A DNA stretch of 64,000 nucleotides from JAICSD01 sp035637115 (GTDB taxonomy: Bacteria > Acidobacteriota > Vicinamibacteria > Vicinamibacterales > 2-12-FULL-66-21), in NCBI GenBank assembly GCA_035637115.1, contig DASPXV010000108.1, forward strand, positions 20,448-84,447, given 5' to 3'. This document shows, one piece after another, positions 8,966-16,870 of this stretch. Position numbers and translations under genes: made by a program. Position 1 is the first letter of the stretch; each line of letters opens with the position of its first letter. The notes under the pieces are model-generated. The model was not told where the DNA came from and searched no databases. It saw only the letters and a program-made list of their open reading frames with translations.

Positions 8966-9340
8966 CGAGGCGTCGGAGGTGATTGAGTTCGCGGAGAACG
9001 TACAACACAGAGCCGCGGAGGACACAAAGACACACAGCAGAGACGTACGATTTTTCGCAGAGGGCGCCGACAAGCAGTGGGCGCAGAGCAGTGCCGCATG
9101 TCACGCTGTGCCGCGGCCCGACGTACTCGCGGTCGACGCGCCGCGCTTCGCGCGGCAGGAGGTCAGGCGCGCACGCAAATACAAGCTCGAAGAACGAAGG
9201 CACGGCTCGTATTTGCGCGCGCGGCTGACCTCCCCGAGGCCGGCCGAAGGTCGGCCGCGTCGACACAGGGGACGGCCCGCGCTGATCTTCGCTTGACGCT
9301 CTGTGCGTCTCTGTGGCCTTTGTGGCTCTGTGGTGAAAGA
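8966..9340. repeat. Nested palindromic repeat element between ruvA and ruvB
   Basis: No gene is supported here. Outer arms are CACAGAG-type repeats in inverted orientation: about 8988-9062 (ACACAGAGCCGCGGAGGACA) and about 9290-9338 (GTGCGTCTCTGTGGCCTTTG). Inside, about 9156-9187 (GGAGGTCAGGCGCGCACGCA...) pairs with about 9203-9233 (...TGCGCGCGCGGCTGACCTCC), a REP-like stem with a GGTCAG core. GGTCGACGCG at 9131 also pairs with CGCGTCGAC near 9254. The whole block is thus roughly palindromic. A related CAGAG-rich repeat occurs at 63850-63882. Confidence 0.7.
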
Positions 9341-9940
9341 TCATGCGCGCGTCATGCCGCGCAGGATGTCGCGCAGCAGTTCTTCGAAACCGGCTTCAGG
9401 CGTCTTCTTGATTGCAAAATCTACTGCCTTTTCGGACACCGCCTGGTTGTAACCCAGGTTCGTGAGCGCAGACAACAGATCGGCCTTGATGCCGTCCACA
9501 CCCGATGCGGCTTCGCCCGTGGCCGAAGTCGCCGCGGGTTGCGGCATGCGATCCTTCAGTTCGAGACCGATGCGTTCGGCTGTCTTCTTGCCGACGCCGG
9601 GGATCCGCGTGAGGCGCGCGACGTCCTGGGAACGGATGGCGCGAACGAGCTCGCCGGTGTCGATGCCGGACAGAACGGCCAGCGCGAGCTTGGGTCCGAT
9701 ACCGCTGATCGAGATCAGGCGTTCGAAGAGTTCCTGCTCGAGCGTGGACCCAAATCCGTAGAGGGCGATGACGTCCTCGCGCACGTGCGTGTGGACCCGC
9801 AGCGCAACCGAGGCGCCGGCGTCGCCGAGCCCGTAGAACGTCGACAGCGGCACGAGCACCTCGTAGCCGACGCCGTTGACGTCGACGATGATCCTGTTCG
9901 GGTGTTTCTCGATGACCGTCCCGCTGAGCCGCGCGATCAT
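9341..9940 (-). CDS. ruvA: Holliday junction DNA helicase subunit RuvA
   Basis: Binds four-way junctions and loads RuvB. 199 aa, normal length. N-terminal OB fold (MIARLSGTV...), a helix-hairpin-helix domain with ISGIGPKLA and IPGVGKKTAERIG, and a C-terminal RuvB-binding three-helix domain after a linker rich in Ala/Thr/Ser. The start ATG overlaps the ruvC stop by 4 bp (ATGA), indicating translational coupling. Confidence 0.97.
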   Translation of the reverse strand: MIARLSGTVIEKHPNRIIVDVNGVGYEVLVPLSTFYGLGDAGASVALRVHTHVREDVIALYGFGSTLEQELFERLISISGIGPKLALAVLSGIDTGELVRAIRSQDVARLTRIPGVGKKTAERIGLELKDRMPQPAATSATGEAASGVDGIKADLLSALTNLGYNQAVSEKAVDFAIKKTPEAGFEELLRDILRGMTRA

Positions 9941-10488
9941 TTTGCCGCGGGACGATACTGTCGCCAGCTGGTCAGCTTTGACCCGCCTTCACGAGGGCTT
10001 GCTGCAGCGGCAATCGAACCGGTGGCGCTGTGAATGTGGCAGATCGCCACGGCGATCGCATCCGAAGCATCGAGCGACGCCGGCGGCGCCTCGAGCCCGA
10101 GCAGCAGCTTGACCATCTGCCCGACCTGTTGCTTCTCGGCGCGGCCAAAGCCGACGACGGCACGTTTGATCTCCGCGGGACTGTATTCGATGATCGGGAC
10201 GCCCGCACCGGACGCGGCGAGCAGCGCAACGCCGCGCGCGTGGCCGAGCCGCAACGCGCTGCGGACGTTCTTTGCGTGAAAGATGTTCTCGATGGCGACG
10301 CAGTCGGGCCGGCACTCCGCGATCAGCGCGACGAGGCCCGCGTGGATGACGTGCAGCCGTTCGGGGAAAGCAGTGTGGGCGGGAGCGGAAAGCGCTCCGC
10401 AGATGACAAGACGGTGGCGGCGGCCGTCGGTCTCGACGCAGCCGTAACCCGTGCGCTCGGAGCCGGGATCGATCCCGAATATCTTCAC
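9937..10488 (-). CDS. ruvC: Crossover junction endodeoxyribonuclease RuvC
   Basis: Cuts Holliday junctions symmetrically in the RuvABC pathway. 183 aa. The RNase-H-fold acidic residues are present: Asp7 in FGIDPGSERTG, Glu67 in AIENIF, Asp140 and Asp143 in LDASDAIAVAICH. The start is GTG at 10486-10488, overlapping the yebC stop (GTGA). Order yebC-ruvC-ruvA-ruvB is the common arrangement. Confidence 0.96.
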   Translation of the reverse strand: MKIFGIDPGSERTGYGCVETDGRRHRLVICGALSAPAHTAFPERLHVIHAGLVALIAECRPDCVAIENIFHAKNVRSALRLGHARGVALLAASGAGVPIIEYSPAEIKRAVVGFGRAEKQQVGQMVKLLLGLEAPPASLDASDAIAVAICHIHSATGSIAAAASPREGGSKLTSWRQYRPAAK

Positions 10489-11234
10489 GCCAACGAGGCC
10501 TCGATCTCCTTTTCCTCGATATCGGCGTTCGTCCAGACCTTTTTCGTGTCTTCGTGCTCCTCGAGGGCTTCCATCAACCTGATCATCTGCTGCGCGGCCT
10601 TGCCTTCGAGCTTGATGTAGTTCTTCGGGAGCAGCGCGATCTCGGCGGCAGCCGGCTCGATGCCGAGCGCTTTCACCGCTTCGAGCACGGGAGGATACGT
10701 CTCCGGCGACGACACGACTTCCCAGTTGTCATCGTCATCCTGCAGGTCGTCCGCGCCCGCGTCGATCGCCGCCGCCAGGAGCTTCTCCTCGTCCGCCTTG
10801 CTCTTTTCGATGACGATGTAGCCCTTCTTTTCGAACATCCAGGCGACACTGTTGGCTTCGCCGAGATTCCCGCCATATTTGGTCAGCGTGTGGCGCATTT
10901 CGCCGACCGTGCGGTTCTTGTTGTCCGTCAGGGTCTCGATCATGATCGCGACGCCGCCGGGACCGTAGGCCTCGTAAGTGATTTCTTCGTACGAGACGCC
11001 GGGAAGCTCGCCGGTGCCGCGCTGGATGGCGCGCTTGATATTGTCGGCCGGCATGTTGACCGACTTCGCTTCCGCGATGATCGTGCGGAGCCGCGGGTTG
11101 CTGTCCGCATCGCCGCCGCCGTTGCGCGCGGCGACCGTCAGTTCCTTGATGATGCGCGTGAAAATCTTCCCGCGCTTGGCGTCGGCCGCGCCCTTCTTGT
11201 GTTTAATCGTGTGCCATTTTGAGTGGCCGGACAT
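10485..11234 (-). CDS. yebC: YebC/PmpR-family DNA-binding or translation-assisting protein
   Basis: 249 aa from ATG 11234 (MSGHSKWHTIKHKKG), with a GGGAG Shine-Dalgarno just upstream; a four-residue extension to 11246 is unnecessary. Conserved family blocks include TRIIKELTVAAR, AKSVNMPADNIKRAIQRG and EAYGPGGVAI. Members were described as transcription regulators (PmpR), and more recent work links some to ribosomes stalled at prolines; this sequence alone does not decide. It heads the ruvCAB operon. Confidence 0.93.
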   Translation of the reverse strand: MSGHSKWHTIKHKKGAADAKRGKIFTRIIKELTVAARNGGGDADSNPRLRTIIAEAKSVNMPADNIKRAIQRGTGELPGVSYEEITYEAYGPGGVAIMIETLTDNKNRTVGEMRHTLTKYGGNLGEANSVAWMFEKKGYIVIEKSKADEEKLLAAAIDAGADDLQDDDDNWEVVSSPETYPPVLEAVKALGIEPAAAEIALLPKNYIKLEGKAAQQMIRLMEALEEHEDTKKVWTNADIEEKEIEASLA

Positions 11235-11291
11235 CGCAACTCCCAAAAAATGCTAGAACAAAAACTTCAGAAAAGACCAATGAAATAGGAC

Positions 11292-12443
11292 TCACGATGG
11301 TAGCACGGCGGCACCAGCGGCCGCCATCCGGCGATGCGCCGCAGCGGCATCGTGGGATCCCATCATCTCGTGCAGACCCGAGAGCATTTTGTGGTCGTCC
11401 CAGTGACGGGGATCGACGATCCGGCGGTCGGGATTCGATGACCACGGTCCGCCGAGCGGGGCCGCGCCGTGAAGGCCCAGTGCCAGCGCGCGTTCGAACG
11501 CGCGAATCGCCGCAGGCGTGTCCCCTAGACCCGCGGCGGCTGCTCCCGCGATCCGCCATCCGTCCAGCGATTCGGGAATCGCCGCGAGGGCGCGTTGCGC
11601 AAGCTCGCGCGCCTCCGCCCACCGCTCTTGCCGCGCCGCGATGATCGCGAGTCCGAGCTGCGCGTGCGGATCGTCATGGTCGAGGTCGAGCGCCTCGCGA
11701 TAGACCTGTGCCGCTTCATTCAGCCGGCCTCGCCGAAGAAGGTACGGGCCGCGGGTTCGAAACGGATGCCCGTAAAACGGATCGAGCTCGCAGGCGCGCC
11801 GATATACCGCTCTCGCGGCGTCGAGCTGTCCTTGCGCCTGGAGTCTTGTCGCGATTGCGAAGTGCTTGGCGGCATCGCATTTCGGCGGCGCGAGTCCGTC
11901 AAGGCGCGCCCCGAGTTCGTGCGCGAGGTGCGCCCATCGCAGCGGAGTGAATCCCCCCGTGACCGACATCGCGATCGTCGTCACAACCGGCACGAGGCTC
12001 AGTGCGCGTATACGATCGGCCAGCGTCTCGGCCGAACACCAGGGCCGCGCCAGCGGCTCCGCCGATCGCCCATCGGCATAGCTCGCCGTTACCAGGTAAT
12101 CGACGTCGATATCGAGCAGGACGTCGCCACCGATGCGAGGCAGCGCGTCGAGCGGCCCCATCCAGATGTCGACACTCGATTCAGAGATGTCGTCGCGCTC
12201 GCGCACGAGGACCGCGCGGGTATCGAAGTCCTGCCACATCGGATCGGGAACGACCCAGCAAAACGCGCGGACGAGCCGGTCCCGGATCGCCGCGCGGACG
12301 AAATTTCCGATATCGATCGTCTTCCACTCCGGATCTGCCGTTGCGTCGTGGTGTGCGTCCACATGGACGAGCGTCGCATCGCGTACGCCGGCGTCGCGCC
12401 ACGCGTAGTACGCGCCGTCGTGCAGATCGAAGATGTTGGTCAT
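11292..12443 (-). CDS. UPF0489-domain protein with TPR tail, last gene of the RiPP-like operon
   Basis: 383 aa from ATG 12443 (MTNIFDLHDGAYYAWRDAG), which overlaps the HprK-like gene stop (ATGA). An extension of the frame to 12644 is out-of-frame translation of that gene. N-terminal residues 1-200 resemble UPF0489, an arginase-like fold with LVHVDAHHDA and LLDIDVDYL; these His/Asp clusters could bind metal. Residues about 215-380 form TPR-like repeats (AAQVYREALDLDHDDPHAQL, AIRAFERALAL). The family has no settled function. Placement at the end of a peptide-modification operon suggests a hydrolase- or adaptor-like role (inference). Confidence 0.75.
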   Translation of the reverse strand: MTNIFDLHDGAYYAWRDAGVRDATLVHVDAHHDATADPEWKTIDIGNFVRAAIRDRLVRAFCWVVPDPMWQDFDTRAVLVRERDDISESSVDIWMGPLDALPRIGGDVLLDIDVDYLVTASYADGRSAEPLARPWCSAETLADRIRALSLVPVVTTIAMSVTGGFTPLRWAHLAHELGARLDGLAPPKCDAAKHFAIATRLQAQGQLDAARAVYRRACELDPFYGHPFRTRGPYLLRRGRLNEAAQVYREALDLDHDDPHAQLGLAIIAARQERWAEARELAQRALAAIPESLDGWRIAGAAAAGLGDTPAAIRAFERALALGLHGAAPLGGPWSSNPDRRIVDPRHWDDHKMLSGLHEMMGSHDAAAAHRRMAAAGAAVLPS

Positions 12444-13393
12444 GCGCCTGAGGCGAATTCCTGTATGAGCGCAGCGGCCGCGGACAGGTGGCGCGAACCG
12501 TTGCGGACGCGCAGGCGCATTACCGGGACGGAGGCCGCCACCTTGGACAGACCTGCGAACACCACCGCGAGATCCCGCCGATCCTCCACGTCGAGCACGT
12601 AGGCGTAGCGCAACAGTCCCATCAGGCGGAGGGACGCGCGGCACCGGCGAATTGCCGCGGCTGCGCCGGCAGACGACCGCGGCGAAAGCAGGAACAGCGC
12701 GCGAAGCGGGCTCCGCTGCGGATGAAATGTGGCCGCGCCGCGATCGATTCGTTGCTTGGTCGAGTAATGCGCGACGCGGCTGCTGCGGATCGCACCGAGG
12801 AGCGCGGTCGCCGCTGCGCCTGGGAACAGGCGCAGTCCGGGATAGCCGGGCACCGCCACCGGCGGCCGTTCGCCGACGTCAATGGCGAGGCAATCATCCG
12901 TCACGATGCGCGCGCCCCGCGCGGCGAGCGCCGCGGCGAGCGTGGACTTTCCGCGTCCTGCTTCCCCGACAAAGCCAATCGTTCCTATGCCGCGAATGTG
13001 CACGGCGCTCGCGTGCAGAGAGAGATGTCCGCGCCGGCTCGCGACCAGCGGCAGCACCTGGTCGATCAGAAGGTGACGCAGCGTATCGGCGGGAAGCGTC
13101 GGAGAAGGACGGGCGACGATCCGCGTCGCATCAGCGCTGATGACGAAGTCCGCGAGCTGCTCCGCGAAACGCAGCACGTAGGCGTTGTCGAGACGACCGA
13201 ACGAAAGCCAGAGCGGTCCGCGCGGTTTGCGCCATTCGTGAAACCAGGTAACCGCCCCGAGCGGCTTCGCCGAGGTGTCGAGGGAGATGACGCATTGCGC
13301 CGGGCCCCTGCCCGGACGCAGCGGCGGCAGCGGGATGTCGCTCGATACGCGCATCCCGCAAAAGGTGTAGGTTCGCGCGCTACGTCGCATCAC
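12440..13393 (-). CDS. HPr-kinase-like serine kinase (HprK C-domain family)
   Basis: 317 aa. A P-loop GEAGRGKST lies near residue 141, followed by ARIVTDDCLAIDV, the HprK-type acidic motif. The N-terminal 100 residues are variable. GTG 13393 or ATG 13390 starts it, overlapping the methyltransferase stop. No HPr or PTS gene is nearby. Kinases of this family are known in lasso-peptide clusters (paeninodin type), where they phosphorylate the peptide, and in exopolysaccharide loci of unclear role. Here the neighbouring precursor core contains four candidate Ser/Thr clusters (TT, SSS), so the peptide is a plausible substrate (inference). Confidence 0.82.
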   Translation of the reverse strand: MMRRSARTYTFCGMRVSSDIPLPPLRPGRGPAQCVISLDTSAKPLGAVTWFHEWRKPRGPLWLSFGRLDNAYVLRFAEQLADFVISADATRIVARPSPTLPADTLRHLLIDQVLPLVASRRGHLSLHASAVHIRGIGTIGFVGEAGRGKSTLAAALAARGARIVTDDCLAIDVGERPPVAVPGYPGLRLFPGAAATALLGAIRSSRVAHYSTKQRIDRGAATFHPQRSPLRALFLLSPRSSAGAAAAIRRCRASLRLMGLLRYAYVLDVEDRRDLAVVFAGLSKVAASVPVMRLRVRNGSRHLSAAAALIQEFASGA

Positions 13394-14525
13394 GCGTGTA
13401 CCTGGTCACAACCTCACCGACGAACGCCGCCGCGTCGGCGGACGACGAGAACAGCGGCCGGTGTTTCGCGTAAATCTCGGACTCGATCTCGGCGAGCGTG
13501 CGCGATCCGTCGCAGAGATCGAGGACCGACTGGCGCGCAACGCCACGCTCGGTGAGCGCGGGACGATAGGCCGGATGCGTCCGGTGAACGTCGGCTGCGT
13601 CGATCAACATGCCGTTCAAAGTCGAGTGGGTCAACGTCACAGGTTCACCAGTGCGCGGGCGCACGGTCACGGTCCACGATACCTGGACGTCGTCCGGAAG
13701 GATCCGCATCGTGACGTCGATCCGATCGCCGGCGGCGACGGCCACAGGAGTGCCGACTGGCAGAAACGCCTGGCGCCGCATGATGCGCTCGCGGTCGAGC
13801 GGTGAATTCGAGACGTCCACCGACGGGGAGAGCTGCGCGCCGAACCAACCCCCGACGCCATCGAGCGTCCCTGCGCGTTGCACCTCGAAGGACGCATCGA
13901 ACCTCAGGGGATACGTCACAGGTTCCGACAGAGTCACCGAAACGCCGCGATGCGGAGCGGACAACAGCTGCGACGATGCGAAGCGCGCCGGGTAGCCTGA
14001 ATTTGCGGCGATACGGTGTGCGGGCGAGAACTCGAAGTCCGCGGGCCGGCGGGACCAGAACGCGACACGCGCCGAGCCGCGACGGTATTCAACGGGCGCG
14101 ATGAAGAGATCCAGGCGCGACGGTACGAGCCGTCCGCCCGGCTTCAGAAAATGCGCGCGCGCGTCAGCGAAGAGCGAAAGAAGGCCCGCTTCGAAACCAA
14201 ACCGGCCGATCTGATCGGAAACGACAACATCCGCGAGCTCGGGAATGCGAACGTCGCTGGAGTGGCCGCGGATGACGTGCAGGCGATCGCCGAATCCATT
14301 CTCCCGGGCGATCGCGCGGGCGAGATCCGCGATGGGTTCCGCTTCGACTGCGTACACGCGCGCGGCACCTGCGCGGCACGCCAGCAATGCCAGGATTCCC
14401 GTCCCGGATGCCAGATCGACGACAACATCGCCGGGCCGGACGACCTCGTGCAACGCGCGCTCGTACCGCGTGACGCGCGAACGATCGGCGAGGTAGCGGC
14501 GGTGCTCGTCAAGGACGAGAGACAC
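13380..14525 (-). CDS. PRMT-like SAM methyltransferase with a C-terminal PqqD-like domain
   Basis: 381 aa, GTG start at 14525 preceded by a GAGAGG Shine-Dalgarno. Residues about 30-110 form the SAM-binding Rossmann fold (VVDLASGTGILALLACRAGA, then YAVEAEP). The double-Glu loop of true arginine methyltransferases is not evident at SDQIGRFGFE. A beta-barrel half follows (residues 130-300). The last 80 residues (LTERGVARQSVLDLCDGSRT, then LAEIESEI and a closing AAAFVGEVVTRY) resemble PqqD/RRE-type domains. It lies between the precursor and the kinase, so peptide methylation is the simplest hypothesis; no direct evidence. Confidence 0.75.
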   Translation of the reverse strand: MSLVLDEHRRYLADRSRVTRYERALHEVVRPGDVVVDLASGTGILALLACRAGAARVYAVEAEPIADLARAIARENGFGDRLHVIRGHSSDVRIPELADVVVSDQIGRFGFEAGLLSLFADARAHFLKPGGRLVPSRLDLFIAPVEYRRGSARVAFWSRRPADFEFSPAHRIAANSGYPARFASSQLLSAPHRGVSVTLSEPVTYPLRFDASFEVQRAGTLDGVGGWFGAQLSPSVDVSNSPLDRERIMRRQAFLPVGTPVAVAAGDRIDVTMRILPDDVQVSWTVTVRPRTGEPVTLTHSTLNGMLIDAADVHRTHPAYRPALTERGVARQSVLDLCDGSRTLAEIESEIYAKHRPLFSSSADAAAFVGEVVTRYTRDAT

Positions 14526-14549
14526 GCGGAACCTCTCAGGTCCAAGGGC

Positions 14550-14720
14550 CTACAGACACGGACGGAACATCGAGGAGGAATCGCGGGTCGTGATACCGCC
14601 GGTCAGCGTTAGCTTGCTTACCAGGCCGTAGTCGGTCAGGCGCGGCTTTTCGTACTTCCGCTTTCCCTCCGTGCCGGACGGACTTTGCCGTTCGGGCTTG
14701 CCGGGCTTCGATGCGGTCAC
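14550..14720 (-). CDS. Putative lasso-like RiPP precursor peptide
   Basis: 56 aa. GTG 14720 overlaps the cyclase stop (GTGA), giving tight coupling; a longer frame to 14777 is antisense-like cyclase sequence. Residues 23-28 are YEKPRL, the YxxPxL leader motif read by lasso B1/RRE proteins, followed by the usual Gly (G32) and an LTLTGG junction at 37-42. The tail from G41 or G42 is GGITTRDSSSMFRPCL. D47 is its only acidic residue, at ring position 7 (core from G41) or 6 (core from G42). Thr40 at -2 favours cleavage before G42, whereas usual 7-9 residue rings favour G41. Identification as a precursor is strong; cyclisation is unproven. Confidence 0.8.
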   Translation of the reverse strand: MTASKPGKPERQSPSGTEGKRKYEKPRLTDYGLVSKLTLTGGITTRDSSSMFRPCL

Positions 14721-16576
14721 TGGCGACGCTCCTTGGAATGCCGGATGAACCAGAGTTCGGCGGCGGCCACGCTCCACACGGCGTCCGCCAGAGGAATGTA
14801 CGACTCATTTCCGCGCCTGTAAAGTCGCGTCATGTCGTCGTAGGTGCGCTGGATCGCGGGCAGATCGACCCATCCCGCCTCCGCCACGGACAGCGACGAG
14901 AGGAAAGCGCGCCCGCCGAGGCCTTCGATCGTTTCCACGAGGACGGGCGTGAACTCCGCCTTGTCATTGCGGTCGCGCACGAGTGGAGGGAGCACACTGT
15001 CGAGCGCCCGGCGCATCAGGACCTTCGTCTCGCCGCCGGACCAGCGCTGTGATTCGGGCAGCGAGAAGCCGAACTCCGCGAGGCGACGATCGTTGAACGG
15101 ATGACGCTGATCGATGCCGGCGGCCGCCGCTGCGCGATCCTCGAGCTCGTCGCCGAGCACCTGCGCGAGGCTGTTGGCCATGCGGTGTATCTCGGATTGG
15201 ACGAACGTGCGGCACCGGCGCCGCGGCACAGGCCGCAGCCGATCGGCCAACTGCACGCGGGCGGCGAATTCCGGACGAATCCAGGGAAATCCCGAAGCAG
15301 ACGTCCCGGCGATCGGCCGTAACCACGCACGCGTCCGCGGCGACAGCAGCGGTGCGATCGCGGTCCGGAGCAGGGCGGCGGTTGAATATCCGCGCCCCGG
15401 CAGCACGATGTCGTGAGCGAGCTGCGTCGCGGCAGCGGCAAAGCGTCCCGCCTTCAGCAGGTCCGCGGTGTGCAGCGGTGTTCCCGTGAACCAGTCGTCA
15501 CCACCGTAACCGGTGAGCACGACGCCCACGTCGGCGGCCGCGCGACGTCTCAACGGATCGAGCATCGCGCCATTCGGGTATGCCGGCAGATCGCGGTGTC
15601 GCGCGATCTCCGTCTCGATCTCGCCGCGTGCCGGAGCGCGCGCGGGGAGCTGCACCGACGGCAGGTGCCAGCGATCGCGGACGGCGCTGATGTACGGCGT
15701 TTCGTCTACAGAAAGGCCAGGAAACGTCAGCGAGAACGCGCGGACGTGCGGTCCACCGCGCTCGCGTGCGAGCGTCTCCGCGGTACCGGCAATGGCGGAC
15801 GAATCCAATCCCCCGCTCAAGAAGATGCCGACAACGTTCGCATCGCGCGTCCGGCATTCGACGGCTTCGCGGAACAGCGCGGTGAAATGTTCCGCATACT
15901 CTTCGTCGCGCGCGTACTCCAGCCGCGCCTCCGGATCGAAGTCCCAGTAGCGCGCGCACCTGGTTCCACTCTCGTTCGCCAGCAGCGCGTGCGCGGGTCG
16001 CAGGCGCATCACGCCCATCCAGACGGTTTCGTCGACCGACGCCGGCCGTCCGGTCAGGAATTCGGCGACGGCTCCATCGTTCATTGTGGCGGTGACGGAT
16101 GGATGCGCGAGGATCTGCTGAGGCTCCGACGCGATCAGCGTAATGCCGCCGAGGGACGCGTAGAACAGCGGCCGTTGCCCGAGCGAATCACGCGCCGCGA
16201 CGAGGCGGCCGCGGGCCGCATCCCATAACGCGAATGCGAAATCGCCGAGGATGAAGGCGGGCGCCTGTTCCCCCCACTTCGCATATGCCTCGCGAGTGAT
16301 GCGTGCGTCATGCGCATCGCGATCCAGAAACAGCTGACGGCGCAGATCGTCGCGGTTGTCGATTCGCCCGTCGAAGACGATCGCGGATCCGTCGGATCCT
16401 TCATCGAACTCCGCGCGTGTCGCGCAACGACCTCGATAACCAAGGGTGACGCGATGGGATGACCAGGTGAAGGGGCGCAGATGGCCGCGGTGCGGCGCCG
16501 CGTCGAGCATCCGCGTCACCTCGGCGTTCCGATCGGGTGCGCCGCCGGCGGAGAAGACGGCAGCCAGTGCGGTCAC
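14717..16576 (-). CDS. Asparagine-synthetase-like protein, lasso cyclase (C protein) candidate
   Basis: 619 aa from GTG 16576, which overlaps the PqqD stop (GTGA). The N-terminal Ntn/glutaminase-like domain starts MTALAAVFSAGG and lacks the catalytic Cys2 of true AsnB, so it should not use glutamine, as in lasso macrolactam synthetases. The C-terminal synthetase domain has the PPi loop LSGGLDSSAIAG near residues 250-260 and a YGGDDWF loop, so adenylation of an Asp side chain is plausible. The precursor gene follows directly and PqqD precedes it, the classic B1-C-A neighbourhood in a different order. A conventional asparagine synthetase is less likely given the missing Cys. Confidence 0.85.
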   Translation of the reverse strand: MTALAAVFSAGGAPDRNAEVTRMLDAAPHRGHLRPFTWSSHRVTLGYRGRCATRAEFDEGSDGSAIVFDGRIDNRDDLRRQLFLDRDAHDARITREAYAKWGEQAPAFILGDFAFALWDAARGRLVAARDSLGQRPLFYASLGGITLIASEPQQILAHPSVTATMNDGAVAEFLTGRPASVDETVWMGVMRLRPAHALLANESGTRCARYWDFDPEARLEYARDEEYAEHFTALFREAVECRTRDANVVGIFLSGGLDSSAIAGTAETLARERGGPHVRAFSLTFPGLSVDETPYISAVRDRWHLPSVQLPARAPARGEIETEIARHRDLPAYPNGAMLDPLRRRAAADVGVVLTGYGGDDWFTGTPLHTADLLKAGRFAAAATQLAHDIVLPGRGYSTAALLRTAIAPLLSPRTRAWLRPIAGTSASGFPWIRPEFAARVQLADRLRPVPRRRCRTFVQSEIHRMANSLAQVLGDELEDRAAAAAGIDQRHPFNDRRLAEFGFSLPESQRWSGGETKVLMRRALDSVLPPLVRDRNDKAEFTPVLVETIEGLGGRAFLSSLSVAEAGWVDLPAIQRTYDDMTRLYRRGNESYIPLADAVWSVAAAELWFIRHSKERRQ

Positions 16577-16866
16577 GATCCCGCGCCGGGTGCGGGATCG
16601 CTCACGAGCAGGCCGCGCGAGAGGAGCTCGGCGATCAGATCGTCCACGTCGCGCGCGACTTCGTCGGCCGGCGCATCGAACTCCGCCGCAACAGCCGCGA
16701 CCGCGACATCGACCGATGCGCCTGACGCCAGCAGTGTCCATATGCGCGTGCCGACGGCGTTCAAGCCGAAGTAGCGTCCGCTCGCGAAATCGAGCAACAC
16801 CGCTTCCCCATCCAGCTCGCGGAAGATCACGTCGGTGCTGAGGCGCACGGAATCGAATCGTGTCAT
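16573..16866 (-). CDS. PqqD-family peptide recognition protein (lasso B1/RRE-like)
   Basis: 97 aa, about the usual size for a discrete RRE protein. Typical PqqD signatures: three N-terminal strands (FRELDGEAVLLDFASGRYFG), then LNAVGTRIWTLLASG and a helical C-terminus ending DDLIAELLSRGLLV. It would bind the YxxPxL leader of the 56-residue precursor and present it to the cyclase. It starts 4 bp after the methyltransferase stop and overlaps the cyclase start by 4 bp. In lasso clusters B1 may be fused to or followed by the B2 transglutaminase-like protease; no B2 sequence is fused here. Confidence 0.88.
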   Translation of the reverse strand: MTRFDSVRLSTDVIFRELDGEAVLLDFASGRYFGLNAVGTRIWTLLASGASVDVAVAAVAAEFDAPADEVARDVDDLIAELLSRGLLVSDPAPGAGS

Positions 16867-16870
16867 GTCG

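Noticed and set aside
8966..9073. N-terminal extension of RuvB
   Set aside because: Translates the CACAGAG repeat; RuvB family proteins start near MTDDRLV.
11292..12443. Lasso B2 (transglutaminase-like) protease as the missing maturation gene
   Set aside because: No Cys-His-Asp transglutaminase pattern in this protein; UPF0489 and TPR features explain it better.
14536..14808. 90-aa minus frame overlapping the precursor in another register
   Set aside because: No leader or motif; the 56-aa frame with GTGA coupling and YxxPxL is far better supported.
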